Part shown: positions 49,565 to 58,657 of the stretch, piece by piece
Layout: each line of letters begins with the position of its first letter
Numbering within the stretch: position 1 is the first letter of the stretch
DNA from: Ornithinimicrobium avium
GTDB lineage: Bacteria; Actinomycetota; Actinomycetes; Actinomycetales; Dermatophilaceae
Direction of reading: 5' to 3'
Assembly: GCF_003351765.1 (NCBI RefSeq)
Contig: NZ_CP031229.1
Coordinates: 558,001 to 622,000 of the forward strand
DNA: 64,000 nucleotides
Notes under the pieces: generated by a model
Seen by the model: the letters and a program-made list of their open reading frames with translations, nothing else
Databases searched by the model: none
What the model was told of the DNA's origin: nothing
Position numbers and translations under genes: made by a program

Positions 49565-52378
49565 ATGTCCACCCCCGCCGAGCGCTACGCCCTGTCCCGA
49601 GAGCGGTCCGCCCGGGAGGCCAGCCCCGCCGGCCGGTTCACCGCCTCGCTGGACTTCGAGCTCGACGGCTTCCAGCTCGAGGCGATCCAGGCCGTCCAGG
49701 ACGGAGCCGGGGTGCTCGTCGCCGCGCCCACCGGCGCCGGCAAGACCGTCGTGGGCGAGTTCGCGGTGGCGCTGGCCCTGGAGACCGGGCGCAAGGCGTT
49801 CTACACCACCCCGATCAAGGCGCTGTCCAACCAGAAGTACCACGACCTCGTCACCCGGCACGGCGCCTCGAAGGTCGGGCTGCTCACCGGCGACTCCTCC
49901 ATCAACGGCGAGGCCCCGGTGGTGGTGATGACCACCGAGGTGCTGCGCAACATGATGTATGCCGCCTCGCCCACCCTGCGCGGGCTCGGCTTCGTGGTGA
50001 TGGACGAGGTGCACTACCTGGCCGACCGGTTCCGCGGGGCGGTGTGGGAGGAGGTCATCATCCACCTGCCGCAGTCCGTGCAGGTCATCTCCTTGTCGGC
50101 GACGGTGAGCAACGCCGAGGAGTTCGGCGACTGGCTGCGCTCCGTCCGGGGCGGCGAGGGGACCGAGGTCATCGTCGCCGAGCACCGGCCGGTGCCGCTG
50201 TGGCAGCACATGATGGTCGGTGCGGGCCTGTTCGACCTGTTCGTCACCGACTTCGGGCGCGAGGGCACCACCAAGGTCAACCCCGAGCTGCTGCAGCGCA
50301 TCGCCCAGGCCGAGCGGTCCAGCACCGGCTGGTCGCGGGAGGACGCAGGGGCGCCGCGGGGACGCCGCGGGCAGCCCAGGGGGAAGTACCAGGGCCGCTC
50401 GCCCCGGACCGAGGACGCGGTGCCGCTGGCCCAGCGCGGGGCCCTGCCCGGTGGCGGGGCGAGCCGCTCCCAGGTCATCGACCGGCTGGACCAGCAGGGT
50501 CTGCTGCCGGCCATCACCTTCATCTTCAGCAGGGCCGGCTGCGAGGCGGCGGTCCAGCAGCTGCTCTCGCGCGGCACCCGGCTGGTGCCCGAGGACGAGA
50601 GCCGCCGGATCCGCGACCTGGTCCAGGTGCGCGCGGCCGACGTGGACGCGGCCGACCTCGGCGTGCTGGGCTACCACGACTTCGTCGAAGGCCTCTCCCG
50701 GGGGTTCGCCGCCCACCACGCCGGCATGCTGCCGCTCTTCCGCGAGATCGTCGAGGAGCTCTTCACCGCCGGGCGGGTCAAGGCGGTCTTCGCCACCGAG
50801 ACGCTGGCGCTCGGCATCAACATGCCGGCGCGCACCGTCGTCCTGGAGCGGCTGGTGAAATTCAACGGGGAGACCCATGCCCCGATCACCCCGGCGGAGT
50901 ACACCCAGCTCACCGGCCGCGCCGGTCGGCGCGGCATCGACGTCGAGGGGCACGCGGTGGTGCTGTGGCGCCGCGGCGTGGACCCGCTCGAGGTGGCCGG
51001 GCTGGCCTCGACCCGCACCTACCCGCTGCGCAGCTCCTTCCGGCCCAGCTCCAACATGGCCGTCAACCTGGTGGCCCAGTACGGCCGGGACCGCGCCCAC
51101 GAGCTCCTGCAGAGCAGCTTCGCCCAGTTCCAGGCCGACCGCTCGGTCGTCGGGATGACCACCCGCGTCCGGGAGAACAAGGTCGCCCTCGACGGCTACG
51201 CCGAGGCGATGACCTGCGACCGGGGCGACTTCCGGGAGTACGGCCGGCTGCGCCACGAGCTGGTCACCCTGGAGAAGAAGCAGGCCAGGCGACGGCAGTC
51301 CCAGCGGCGGGCCGACATCGGTCAGGCGCTGGAGGACCTGTCGGTGGGCGACGTCGTCCGGCTGGACGCCGGCCGCAAGGGCACGATGGGCGTCGTGCTG
51401 CCCACGCGCGGCAGCCGGGACGCCTCCGAGCGCACCGTCCTGACCTCCAACGGCAGCCTGCAGCAGCTCACCGTCGCCGGCTTCAAGGACGTGCCGGCCG
51501 TGCTCGGGACGCTGCGGGTGCCGGGCAACTTCAACCCGCGCAGCCCCAGGGCGCGCAAGGACCTCGCCGCGACCATGCGGACCAAGGTGCACCCGCCGGC
51601 GCCGGGACGCGGCAGGTCGGCGCAGCGCACGGCATACCCGCAGGAGGGGGAGGGGCGCGTCGACGAGCTGCGCGCCCAGCTGCGGGCCCACCCGTGCCAC
51701 GCCTGCCCCGACCGGGAGGAGCACGCGCGCTGGTCGGAGCGTTGGTGGGCGCTGCGCAAGGAGACCGACGACCTGCAGCGGCGGGTCTCGGAGCGGACCA
51801 ACACGGTGGCCAAGACCTTCGAGCGGATCTGCGACCTCCTCGTGGAGCTGGGCTACCTGACGCCGGACGGGCAGGAGGTGACCGCCGAGGGGCAGCGGCT
51901 GCGGCGGATCTACACCGAGCTCGACCTGGTCGTCGCCGAGGCGCTGCGGCGCGGCACCTGGACCAGGCTGGCCCCGGCCGACCTGGCCGCCGTGGTCTCC
52001 GCGCTGGTGCACGAGGCGCGCGGGGACGACCTGTCCGACCCGCGGATCCCGACCGTCGAGGTCGAGGAGGCGCTCGGCGAGATGGGTGCGATCTGGCGCG
52101 AGGTGACCACCCGCAAGAGCGCGCACGACCTCGAGGGTGACCGCGAGCTGGACGCGGGGATCGCCTGGATGGTGCACCGGTGGGCCTCCGGCCGCGGCCT
52201 GACCGAGGTGCTGCGCGAGGGCGGCATGTCCGCCGGTGACTTCGTGCGCCGGTGCAAGCAGGTGGTCGACCTGCTCGGCCAGGTCGCACAGGCGGCCGAC
52301 CCGCCGGTCGCGCGGGCGGCCCGGCGTGCTACCGAGGCGATCCTGCGCGGCGTGGTGGCGGCCGACCGCCTGGACTGA
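49565..52378 (+). CDS. helY: DEAD/DEAH-box RNA helicase, HelY/Mtr4-like
   Basis: The 937-residue protein is a Ski2/Mtr4-like helicase. Walker A A-P-T-G-A-G-K-T is at 54-61, D-E-V-H at 147-150, S-A-T in L-S-A-T-V-S near 180, and motif VI Q-L-T-G-R-A-G-R-R-G near 450. A C-terminal DSHCT domain ends the protein. Residues of about 260-300 form a basic, low-complexity insert. A role in RNA turnover is likely from the family. Confidence 0.94.
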   Translation: MSTPAERYALSRERSAREASPAGRFTASLDFELDGFQLEAIQAVQDGAGVLVAAPTGAGKTVVGEFAVALALETGRKAFYTTPIKALSNQKYHDLVTRHGASKVGLLTGDSSINGEAPVVVMTTEVLRNMMYAASPTLRGLGFVVMDEVHYLADRFRGAVWEEVIIHLPQSVQVISLSATVSNAEEFGDWLRSVRGGEGTEVIVAEHRPVPLWQHMMVGAGLFDLFVTDFGREGTTKVNPELLQRIAQAERSSTGWSREDAGAPRGRRGQPRGKYQGRSPRTEDAVPLAQRGALPGGGASRSQVIDRLDQQGLLPAITFIFSRAGCEAAVQQLLSRGTRLVPEDESRRIRDLVQVRAADVDAADLGVLGYHDFVEGLSRGFAAHHAGMLPLFREIVEELFTAGRVKAVFATETLALGINMPARTVVLERLVKFNGETHAPITPAEYTQLTGRAGRRGIDVEGHAVVLWRRGVDPLEVAGLASTRTYPLRSSFRPSSNMAVNLVAQYGRDRAHELLQSSFAQFQADRSVVGMTTRVRENKVALDGYAEAMTCDRGDFREYGRLRHELVTLEKKQARRRQSQRRADIGQALEDLSVGDVVRLDAGRKGTMGVVLPTRGSRDASERTVLTSNGSLQQLTVAGFKDVPAVLGTLRVPGNFNPRSPRARKDLAATMRTKVHPPAPGRGRSAQRTAYPQEGEGRVDELRAQLRAHPCHACPDREEHARWSERWWALRKETDDLQRRVSERTNTVAKTFERICDLLVELGYLTPDGQEVTAEGQRLRRIYTELDLVVAEALRRGTWTRLAPADLAAVVSALVHEARGDDLSDPRIPTVEVEEALGEMGAIWREVTTRKSAHDLEGDRELDAGIAWMVHRWASGRGLTEVLREGGMSAGDFVRRCKQVVDLLGQVAQAADPPVARAARRATEAILRGVVAADRLD

Positions 52379-52396
52379 GCCGTCGGCGGCCAGGAC

Positions 52397-52402
52397 TAGG
52401 CT
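52397..52402 (+). promoter_or_regulatory. -10 element TAGGCT, leaderless start of thiolase gene
   Basis: TAGGCT ends six bases before ATG 52409. The following GCCGAC is identical to that at dop. Confidence 0.55.
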
Positions 52403-52408
52403 GCCGAC

Positions 52409-53614
52409 ATGTCTGACATCGTCATCTGCTCGCCCCTCCGCACGCCGGTCGGAGGCTTCCTCGGGAGCCTGCAGACGCTGACCGCGGCGGACCTGGGCAC
52501 CCAGCTGCTGGCGGTGCTGCTCGAGCGCACCGGGCTGCAGGACGGCGACGTCGACGACGTGATCGTCGGCAACGCCAACCCCAGCGGCGAGATCCCCGCG
52601 CTCGGCCGGATCCTCGCGCTCAACACCGGCCTGGACCAGGCGCCGGGCATGCAGCTGGACCGCCGGTGCGGGTCCGGGCTCCAGGCGGTGCTGGCCGCCG
52701 CCTCGCAGATCGCCAGCGGCGGCGCCGGGCTCGTCGTCGCCGGGGGTGCGGAGTCGATGAGCCAGGTGGAGCACTACGCGCTGCTGCGCCAGGGCGTGCG
52801 CGCCGACGTCCACCTCGCCGACCGGCTGGGCCGGGCGCGGGCGACCGCGGGCGGTGAGCGGCACCCCATACCCGGGGGGATGATCGAGACGGCCGAGAAC
52901 CTGCGCCGTGACTACTCCGTCTCGCGCGAGGAGCAGGACGCCCTCGCCGTCCGGTCCCACCAGAGGGCCGCCGCCGCCCAGGCTGAAGGCCGGTATGCCG
53001 AGGAGCTGGTCCCGGTGACCGTCACCTCGCGCAGGGGAGACGTGGTCGTGGACACCGACGAGCACGTCCGGCCCGGGACGACCACGGAGGTCCTGGCGGG
53101 GCTGCGCCCGATCCTGGGGCGGCAGGACCCGGAGGCGACGGTGACCGCGGGCAACGCCAGCGGGCAGAACGACGCGGCGGCGCTGTGCGTGGTGACGACC
53201 CGGGAGACGGCGGAGGCCCGCGGGTTGGAGCCGCTGGTCGCGCTGCGCTCGTGGGCCGTCGCGGCGGTGCCGCCGGAGACGATGGGGATCGGTCCGGTGC
53301 CGGCCTCGGCCAAGGCGCTGGAGCGCGCCGGGCTGACCATGAAGGACCTGGACCTGATCGAGCTCAACGAGGCCTTCGCCGCCCAGGCGCTGGCCGTGCT
53401 CACCGAGTGGGGGATGCGCGACCCGTCGACCTGGGAGCGGCTCAACCCCAACGGGTCGGGCATCTCGCTGGGGCACCCGGTCGGGGCGACCGGCGGGCGG
53501 ATCCTGGCCACCCTCGCCCACGAGCTGAGGCGGCGCGAGGGACGCTACGCCCTGGAGACGATGTGCATCGGCGGCGGGCAGGGGCTGGCGGCCGTCTTCG
53601 AGAGAGTGGTCTGA
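52409..53614 (+). CDS. Thiolase family protein (acetyl-CoA C-acyltransferase)
   Basis: The 401-residue enzyme has the thiolase nucleophile Cys87 in R-C-G-S-G, the catalytic histidine in G-H-P-V-G-A-T-G and the second cysteine in C-I-G-G-G-Q-G near the end. It could act in beta-oxidation or in acetoacetyl-CoA formation; the sequence does not decide. No acyl-CoA dehydrogenase lies nearby. Its stop is one base before the PH-domain gene. Confidence 0.92.
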   Translation: MSDIVICSPLRTPVGGFLGSLQTLTAADLGTQLLAVLLERTGLQDGDVDDVIVGNANPSGEIPALGRILALNTGLDQAPGMQLDRRCGSGLQAVLAAASQIASGGAGLVVAGGAESMSQVEHYALLRQGVRADVHLADRLGRARATAGGERHPIPGGMIETAENLRRDYSVSREEQDALAVRSHQRAAAAQAEGRYAEELVPVTVTSRRGDVVVDTDEHVRPGTTTEVLAGLRPILGRQDPEATVTAGNASGQNDAAALCVVTTRETAEARGLEPLVALRSWAVAAVPPETMGIGPVPASAKALERAGLTMKDLDLIELNEAFAAQALAVLTEWGMRDPSTWERLNPNGSGISLGHPVGATGGRILATLAHELRRREGRYALETMCIGGGQGLAAVFERVV

Positions 53615-53615
53615 G

Positions 53616-54152
53616 ATGGGTCTGCGCGCCGACCAGCTGACCGACGGCGAGGAGGTCGTCATGACGCTGCGCACCCACTGGAAGGCGCTGGTCCGCCCGG
53701 GGACCGTGCTCGTGCTGCTGGTCGCGGCGGTGCTCCTGGTCTGGGTGTTCGTGCGCGGCGAGTCGTGGTCGACCCTCGCCGGGGTGGTCGTCGGCGTGCT
53801 GGCCGCCGCTGCGGCGGTGCTGTGGGTGGTGGTGCCGGTGCTGAGGTGGCGCAGCGAGGCCTACGTCGTCACGACGCGCCGGATCGCGCACCGGGCCGGG
53901 ATCCTGACCCGCACCGGGCGCGACATCCCGCTGCACCGCGTCAACGACATCGCGCTGGAGAAGGGCGTGCTGGACCGGATGCTGGGCTGCGGCACGCTGG
54001 TGGTCTCCGACGCGACCGAGAAGGCCGGCATGGTCCTGCACGACGTCCCCCGCGTCGAGCGGGTGCTGGTCGACCTGCAGGGCCTGCTCTACCGCTACGA
54101 CGACGGCTCCGACGACGGGGAGTGGCCGCCGACCGAGCCGCAGCGACGCTGA
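53616..54152 (+). CDS. Bacterial PH-domain membrane protein
   Basis: The 178-residue protein has two adjoining membrane helices (about 28-45 and 52-74) followed by a bacterial pleckstrin-homology (bPH2, YdbS/YdbT-like) domain with V-V-T-T-R-R-I-A-H-R and the T-R-T-G-R-D-I-P-L-H-R-V-N-D-I pattern. Function is unknown. It is convergent with the exonuclease gene, seven bases apart. Confidence 0.88.
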   Translation: MGLRADQLTDGEEVVMTLRTHWKALVRPGTVLVLLVAAVLLVWVFVRGESWSTLAGVVVGVLAAAAAVLWVVVPVLRWRSEAYVVTTRRIAHRAGILTRTGRDIPLHRVNDIALEKGVLDRMLGCGTLVVSDATEKAGMVLHDVPRVERVLVDLQGLLYRYDDGSDDGEWPPTEPQRR

Positions 54153-54159
54153 GGGTGGC

Positions 54160-55113
54160 TCACTCGGGCCGCAGGTCGAGGGCCTTCATCAGGCGTCCCA
54201 CGGGGCTGCCGAGGTCGTAGGCCTCGACGAGCTGCTGGAGGGTCTCGGGGTCGGCGAGCTCGCGCGGGACCGTCAGCGGCACGTCTGGCAGCGGAGCGTC
54301 CTTGGCGACGAGGACGACCTCGGGGGCGACGTCGAGGTAGTCCGAGGCCGCCTCCAGGTTGGTCCGGCGGGCGCCCTTGATGGCCGGGTCACCGGCGGCG
54401 ACGGCTGCACGCAGGCCGGCGAGCGAGCCGTAGGTGGTGATGAGCTGCGCCGCAGTCTTGTCACCGATGCCCTTGACCCCGGGCAGTCCGTCGCTGGTGT
54501 CGCCCCGGAGCGTGGCCATGTCGGCGTACTGGAGGCCAGTGGAGACCCCGTACCGGGCCTGGAGGTCGGCCTGACGGATCTCCTCGGCGTCCCGGACGCC
54601 GGCCCGCGCGGTGTAGACCACGGTGACGTCCGCCGCGTCGTCCACGAGCTGGAAGAGGTCGCGGTCGCCGGTCACGACCGCGACCGGGCCGCGCCCGCGG
54701 TGCCGGTGGGTCAGGGTGCCGATGACGTCGTCGGCCTCGTAGCCGTCCGAGCCGAGCACGGGGATGCCGAAGGACTCAAGGGCGCGGCGGATGATCGGCA
54801 CCTGCGCCTCGAGCCCCGGCGGCGCCTCCTCCTTGTCCTGCGTCCCCGGCACGAGCCGGTGCGCCTTGTAGGACGGGATCGCGCGCACCCGGAACTCGGG
54901 CCGCCAGTCGTTGTCCCAGCACGCCACGAGGTGCGTGGGGGAGAAGCGGGTGACGAGCGTGCCGACCATGTCCAGCAGGCCGCGGACCGCGTTGGTGGGC
55001 GTGCCGTCCGGGGCCTCGCGCAGGTCCTTGACCCCGAAGAACGCGCGGAAGTAGAGGCTCGCGCTGTCGAGGAGGAGAAGCCGTTGGGCACCGGTGTCCG
55101 CGGGGTGGCTCAT
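54160..55113 (-). CDS. 5'-3' exonuclease (Pol I N-terminal domain-like)
   Basis: The 317-residue protein is a stand-alone FEN-type nuclease. Metal-binding carboxylates occur in L-L-L-D-S-A, A-C-W-D-N-D, Y-E-A-D-D-V-I-G and V-T-G-D-R-D, and the helix-3-turn-helix DNA-binding motif is G-V-K-G-I-G-D-K-T-A near 200. It would remove RNA primers or flaps as a backup to DNA polymerase I. A TACCCT element eight bases upstream supports ATG 55113. Confidence 0.92.
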   Translation of the reverse strand: MSHPADTGAQRLLLLDSASLYFRAFFGVKDLREAPDGTPTNAVRGLLDMVGTLVTRFSPTHLVACWDNDWRPEFRVRAIPSYKAHRLVPGTQDKEEAPPGLEAQVPIIRRALESFGIPVLGSDGYEADDVIGTLTHRHRGRGPVAVVTGDRDLFQLVDDAADVTVVYTARAGVRDAEEIRQADLQARYGVSTGLQYADMATLRGDTSDGLPGVKGIGDKTAAQLITTYGSLAGLRAAVAAGDPAIKGARRTNLEAASDYLDVAPEVVLVAKDAPLPDVPLTVPRELADPETLQQLVEAYDLGSPVGRLMKALDLRPE

Positions 55114-55121
55114 GAGGCCCA

Positions 55122-55127
55122 AGGGTA
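55122..55127 (-). promoter_or_regulatory. -10 element TACCCT for exonuclease gene
   Basis: On the minus strand TACCCT ends eight bases before ATG 55113. It almost touches the divergent TAGCGT at 55136. Confidence 0.45.
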
Positions 55128-55135
55128 GGCCCTGC

Positions 55136-55141
55136 TAGCGT
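55136..55141 (+). promoter_or_regulatory. -10 element TAGCGT, leaderless start of membrane protein gene
   Basis: TAGCGT ends six bases before GTG 55148. Confidence 0.5.
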
Positions 55142-55147
55142 GACGCC

Positions 55148-55540
55148 GTGCTGCGCGACCGGGTCCTGGACCGCCTGACCTGGCTCGGTGCCCTCGTGAC
55201 GCTGGCCGCGGCGGTCGTGCTGCTCTTCGGGCCGCTGTGGACGACCGCGGTCGGGGAGAACCCGCTCGAGCGTGCCCCCGGCATCGACATCGGTGCGGTG
55301 CTGCGGCTGGCGCTGCCGACGGTCGTGGTGCTGGCCGCCTTCGCGGTGGCGCTGTGCACGGGCCGGTGGAGGGTCGCCGGTGCTGTCCCGCTCCTGGTCA
55401 TGGGGTACGCCGTGCTCACGGCTCCCGCGCCGCTGCCTGCGTGGTTCCTGCCCGGGCTGGTGCTGACCGCCGCGGGGTATGCGGTGTCGCTGTGGCGGGC
55501 GGGCGACTCGTCGGGTCGTGGGTCGAGCTTCGTCGCCTGA
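55148..55540 (+). CDS. Small four-helix membrane protein
   Basis: The 130-residue protein has four hydrophobic segments (about 12-32, 50-68, 75-90 and 95-112) and no recognised motif. It shares a 34-base divergent promoter region with the exonuclease gene. Function is unknown. Confidence 0.65.
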   Translation: MLRDRVLDRLTWLGALVTLAAAVVLLFGPLWTTAVGENPLERAPGIDIGAVLRLALPTVVVLAAFAVALCTGRWRVAGAVPLLVMGYAVLTAPAPLPAWFLPGLVLTAAGYAVSLWRAGDSSGRGSSFVA

Positions 55541-55632
55541 GCAGCGCGGCTGGGCAGCGCGGCTGGGGCTGAGCCGGGGCTGTCCACACCCCCTGCGCCT
55601 CGGTGGGCAGGCATGCGGCACGTTGTGGATAT

Positions 55633-55648
55633 TCGAACAGGTGTCTGA
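55633..55648 (+). promoter_or_regulatory. LexA-box-like site upstream of DUF222/HNH gene
   Basis: TCGAAC-AGGT-GTCTGA resembles the actinobacterial SOS box TCGAAC-N4-GTTCGA, with a perfect left arm and four of six matches on the right. A TAGGGT -10-like hexamer follows at 55658. Several 13E12-type DUF222 genes of mycobacteria carry SOS boxes, which makes the site plausible. Confidence 0.4.
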
Positions 55649-55708
55649 GTCGGTTGCTAGGGTGTTGGTCGTGGTCGAGATCGGTGGCTGCTGGAGGGTG
55701 CAGGGGAG

Positions 55709-57550
55709 GTGTGGGGAGTGGGAGGGATCCCGGTCGTGGGCGCGGAGGATCCGGGTGGGCGTGCCGTCGACCCGGTGGTGGTGGACCTGCGTGGTGCGGG
55801 TGTGCGGCGCTCGCGTGCTGAGGCGGACCTGGTCGTGGCGGTGCGGGGCGTGGTGGAGCGGGTGCAGGAACGCGAGCGGGAGCGGCGTGCCGGGCGTGGC
55901 GGGCCGCTGACCGGCGGGTCGCGGGCGCTGTCGCGGGGGGTGCGGCTGGCCGCGATCGGTGAGATCGAGGTGGCGCTGGGGTTCTCGGCGTGGGAGGCGG
56001 GTCTGCTGGTGCGGGCGGCCACGGCCGCGGAGCCGCTGGCGGGGATGGTGGACGCGGCGCTGCGTGCGGGGGAGACGACGTGGGTGCAGGTGCGCTGGTT
56101 CTACGAGAAGACGGCCTCCTTGGAGGATGACCGGCGGCTGCTGGTCGCCGCGGCCCTGTTCGGCGACGATCCTGGCCTGGCGGCGGGGGACCGGCTGGGC
56201 CCGGACGGTGACCTGCACGGTCGGGCGTGGTCGGTGCCCTCGTTCCGGGCCGCGCTGGATGCTGAGGTCACGGCGTGCCGGGGCAGCGACGTGGCGGCCG
56301 AGCGGGCGGCCCGGGCGCGGGCCTACGCGGCGCGCCGGACGTGGACCAGGGTGCACGAGGACGGGATGGCGACGCTCTCGATCCGGGGACCGGTGGCCTC
56401 GGTGCTGGCTGCGGGCCAGCGGCTGGAGCGTGGTGCCAGGGGCGTGAGGGCCGCCGGTGACCCCCGCACCCTGGGCCAGCTGGGTGTCGACGTGGGTCTG
56501 GGACTGCTGACCTACGCCACCGTCGCCCTGCACGGGTGCCCGGACAAGCAGCCCGACCCCGCGGCCACCGACGCCGTGTCCGGGCACCCCGTGTCCGACG
56601 ACGCCGTGTCCGACGACGCCGTGTCCGGCGGGGAGTCCGCTGGCGGCGTCCTGTTCGACGAGGTCATCGCCCCGCAGGACATGGAGCTGCTGGCCCGGGT
56701 GGTCAACGGGCTGCCGCCGGTCGCCCTGCAGGTGGTCCTGCCGTATTCGACGATGGCCGGCGGGTTCCCGATCTGCGGGCGCTGCAGCGGCCCCCTGGAC
56801 GCACCAGAACCCCGGGACACCGGCCAGCAGGAGGCTGTCCACAACCGGCCACCCGGGGCGGGGCAGGACTCTGCCCGTCGCGGGCCGCCGGGGCGGTCCG
56901 GGCGTGGCCGGGTGGGTGAGGTGCTGGGTCCGAACCCGTTCTTCGTCTCCGAGGGCCACGCCCGGGAGCTGGCGCTGATGCCGGGCACCACCCTGCACCG
57001 GCTGGTGGTGGACCCGCGTGATGGTCGGCTCGTGGAGCGGACGATCAAGGGCTACCGGCCCGACGCCGACATGCGCCGGCAGGTGGTCGCCGCGGACGTC
57101 TACTCCCGGGCCCCGGGGGCCAGGGCCCGGACCGGGGAGCTGGACCACGTCACCCCCTACGGCTGGGCCGGTGGTCCGACGAGCGAGGTCAACCTGGCGC
57201 TGCTGGCCAAGCGGCCCCACCGGTACAAGACCGAGGGGACCTGGCAGGTGGAGATCGGCGCCCGGCGGGACCTGACGTTCACGACCCTGCTGGGCCAGGT
57301 GGTCAGGACCCGGGTGCACGACTACCGCACCTACCTCAGGCAGGTCCATCCCGATGACCTGGAGGATCGCCGGGACCTGGCCGGTCAGCTCCTGCAGGCC
57401 GCCCTGGCCGACCGGGCCGGGATCCAGGGCAGGCGCCGCGGCGACGGGCTCACGACGGAGCACACCGACCCCGACACCGGGCAGACCCGCCCCGGCCCCC
57501 GCCCCGACCAGCCCACCATCGACGACCTGCTCGGGGACGAGGACGCGTGA
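55709..57550 (+). CDS. DUF222 and HNH endonuclease domain protein (13E12-like)
   Basis: The 613-residue protein has a helical DUF222 region (about 50-330) and a C-terminal HNH segment, L-D-H-V-T-P-Y-G-W-A-G-G-P-T-S-E-V-N-L near 475. The first catalytic His and the Asn are visible, while the final His is part of R-P-H-R-Y-K. The linker around 280-305 contains repeats of V-S-D-D-A-V-S. Such genes are multi-copy in actinobacteria and are suspected mobile or DNA-repair-linked endonucleases. GTG 55709 with AGGGGAG upstream is the likely start. Its exact substrate is unknown. Confidence 0.85.
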   Translation: MWGVGGIPVVGAEDPGGRAVDPVVVDLRGAGVRRSRAEADLVVAVRGVVERVQERERERRAGRGGPLTGGSRALSRGVRLAAIGEIEVALGFSAWEAGLLVRAATAAEPLAGMVDAALRAGETTWVQVRWFYEKTASLEDDRRLLVAAALFGDDPGLAAGDRLGPDGDLHGRAWSVPSFRAALDAEVTACRGSDVAAERAARARAYAARRTWTRVHEDGMATLSIRGPVASVLAAGQRLERGARGVRAAGDPRTLGQLGVDVGLGLLTYATVALHGCPDKQPDPAATDAVSGHPVSDDAVSDDAVSGGESAGGVLFDEVIAPQDMELLARVVNGLPPVALQVVLPYSTMAGGFPICGRCSGPLDAPEPRDTGQQEAVHNRPPGAGQDSARRGPPGRSGRGRVGEVLGPNPFFVSEGHARELALMPGTTLHRLVVDPRDGRLVERTIKGYRPDADMRRQVVAADVYSRAPGARARTGELDHVTPYGWAGGPTSEVNLALLAKRPHRYKTEGTWQVEIGARRDLTFTTLLGQVVRTRVHDYRTYLRQVHPDDLEDRRDLAGQLLQAALADRAGIQGRRRGDGLTTEHTDPDTGQTRPGPRPDQPTIDDLLGDEDA

Positions 57551-57563
57551 CGCCGCCCCTCGC

Positions 57564-57821
57564 CTACGCCTGCTTCTCGGGACGACCGATGCGCACGCGC
57601 CAGACCTCCGGGCCGCTCTCCAGGTAGTCCCAGGTGAACTGGCCGGGCCACTCCGCCTCGAACTGGTAGCGCAGCGGCTTGGGGTCGTGGTCGTTGACCA
57701 GCACGAAACCGGTGCCGGGCGCGAGGTCGTGATACGTCTGCTCGATCAGCTCGTGGCGGCGCCGCGGGATCTCCTCGCGGACGTCAAGGATCTGGTCCTC
57801 CGTAGTGCTTCCGTCGGTCAT
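57564..57821 (-). CDS. DUF2249 domain protein
   Basis: The 85-residue protein fits DUF2249 (D-V-R-E-E-I-P-R-R-R-H near residue 13 and F-V-L-V-N-D-H-D-P-K-P-L near 38), a family often found near denitrification or iron-sulfur repair genes. ATG 57821 overlaps the stop of the upstream gene (ATGA), so both are expressed together. Its biochemical role is not established. Confidence 0.85.
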   Translation of the reverse strand: MTDGSTTEDQILDVREEIPRRRHELIEQTYHDLAPGTGFVLVNDHDPKPLRYQFEAEWPGQFTWDYLESGPEVWRVRIGRPEKQA

Positions 57822-58054
57822 GCTTCCTCCTCGTGGGTGGGTGGGGTGGTGCTCTCCAGCCGCGCCAGGTAGTGCATGGCGCCGTTGATCCGCTCGGCCT
57901 CGTCCGGAGAGGTCGTCCGCAGCGCCCAGTACGCCTTGGCGGCGAGCCGGTTGGCCGCCTGCGGCTGACCGTTCTGGCCGAGGGCACGCAGCGTCTTGAC
58001 CAGGATGCCGGTCGTCGCGGCCACGGTCGCCCGCAGCTCGTCCTCGGCGCTCAT
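57818..58054 (-). CDS. Small helical protein coupled to DUF2249 gene
   Basis: The 78-residue protein is entirely helical (A-T-V-A-A-T-T-G-I-L-V-K-T-L and N-R-L-A-A-K-A-Y-W-A-L-R) and acidic at both ends. I do not recognise the family. A GGAGG site precedes ATG 58054, unlike the leaderless genes around it. The four-base overlap suggests it forms a functional unit with the DUF2249 protein. Confidence 0.7.
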   Translation of the reverse strand: MSAEDELRATVAATTGILVKTLRALGQNGQPQAANRLAAKAYWALRTTSPDEAERINGAMHYLARLESTTPPTHEEEA

Positions 58055-58169
58055 CGATGCCTCCAGCGGATGCGTGCGACCGGTCCGCCCGGTCGCATTT
58101 AGGCTATTTCTACCACGCGCCTCGCGCCCCTCGACGGCCGGTCGTCGCAGCGCCGGCGGCGCGGCGAAC

Positions 58170-58175
58170 TACGCT
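58170..58175 (+). promoter_or_regulatory. -10 element TACGCT, leaderless start of Lrp-family gene
   Basis: TACGCT ends seven bases before ATG 58183. Confidence 0.5.
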
Positions 58176-58182
58176 GTCCTGC

Positions 58183-58644
58183 ATGGAGGCACTCGACCGC
58201 CACATCGTCCAGGTCCTGGCGCACGACGGACGCGCCTCGTTCGCCGACCTCGGACGCCAGGTCGGCCTGTCCACCTCGGCCGTCCACCAGCGGGTCAAGC
58301 GGCTGGAGGAGAAGGGCATCATCAAGGGCTACCGCGCGGTCGTGGACTACCCGTCCGTCGGGCTGCCGATGACCGCCCTCATGTCCGTCACCCCGTTCGA
58401 CCCCTCCGCCGAGGACGACATCCCCGAGCGTCTCTCCGACATCGAGGAGATCGTCGCCTGCTGGTCGGTCGCCGGTGACGAGTACTACGTCCTTCTCATC
58501 CGGGTCGGCCGCCCGCAGGACCTCGAGGAGCTGCTGGCGCGGATCCGCCAGCGGGGGGAGTGCTCGACCGTGACCACCATCGTCCTGTCCACCCCCTGGG
58601 AGGACCGGCTCGGGGCCCTGCCCGCCGAGGACTACACGGTCTGA
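58183..58644 (+). CDS. Lrp/AsnC family transcriptional regulator
   Basis: The 153-residue protein has an N-terminal winged helix (about 3-60, L-S-T-S-A-V-H-Q-R-V-K-R-L as recognition helix) and a C-terminal RAM amino-acid-binding domain (about 65-145). It is probably an octameric or dimeric regulator that senses an amino acid. The target is unknown; the lysine catabolism genes 3-5 kb away are a speculative candidate. It is divergent from the DUF2249 pair. Confidence 0.93.
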   Translation: MEALDRHIVQVLAHDGRASFADLGRQVGLSTSAVHQRVKRLEEKGIIKGYRAVVDYPSVGLPMTALMSVTPFDPSAEDDIPERLSDIEEIVACWSVAGDEYYVLLIRVGRPQDLEELLARIRQRGECSTVTTIVLSTPWEDRLGALPAEDYTV

Positions 58645-58657
58645 CGCGGGGCGGGTC

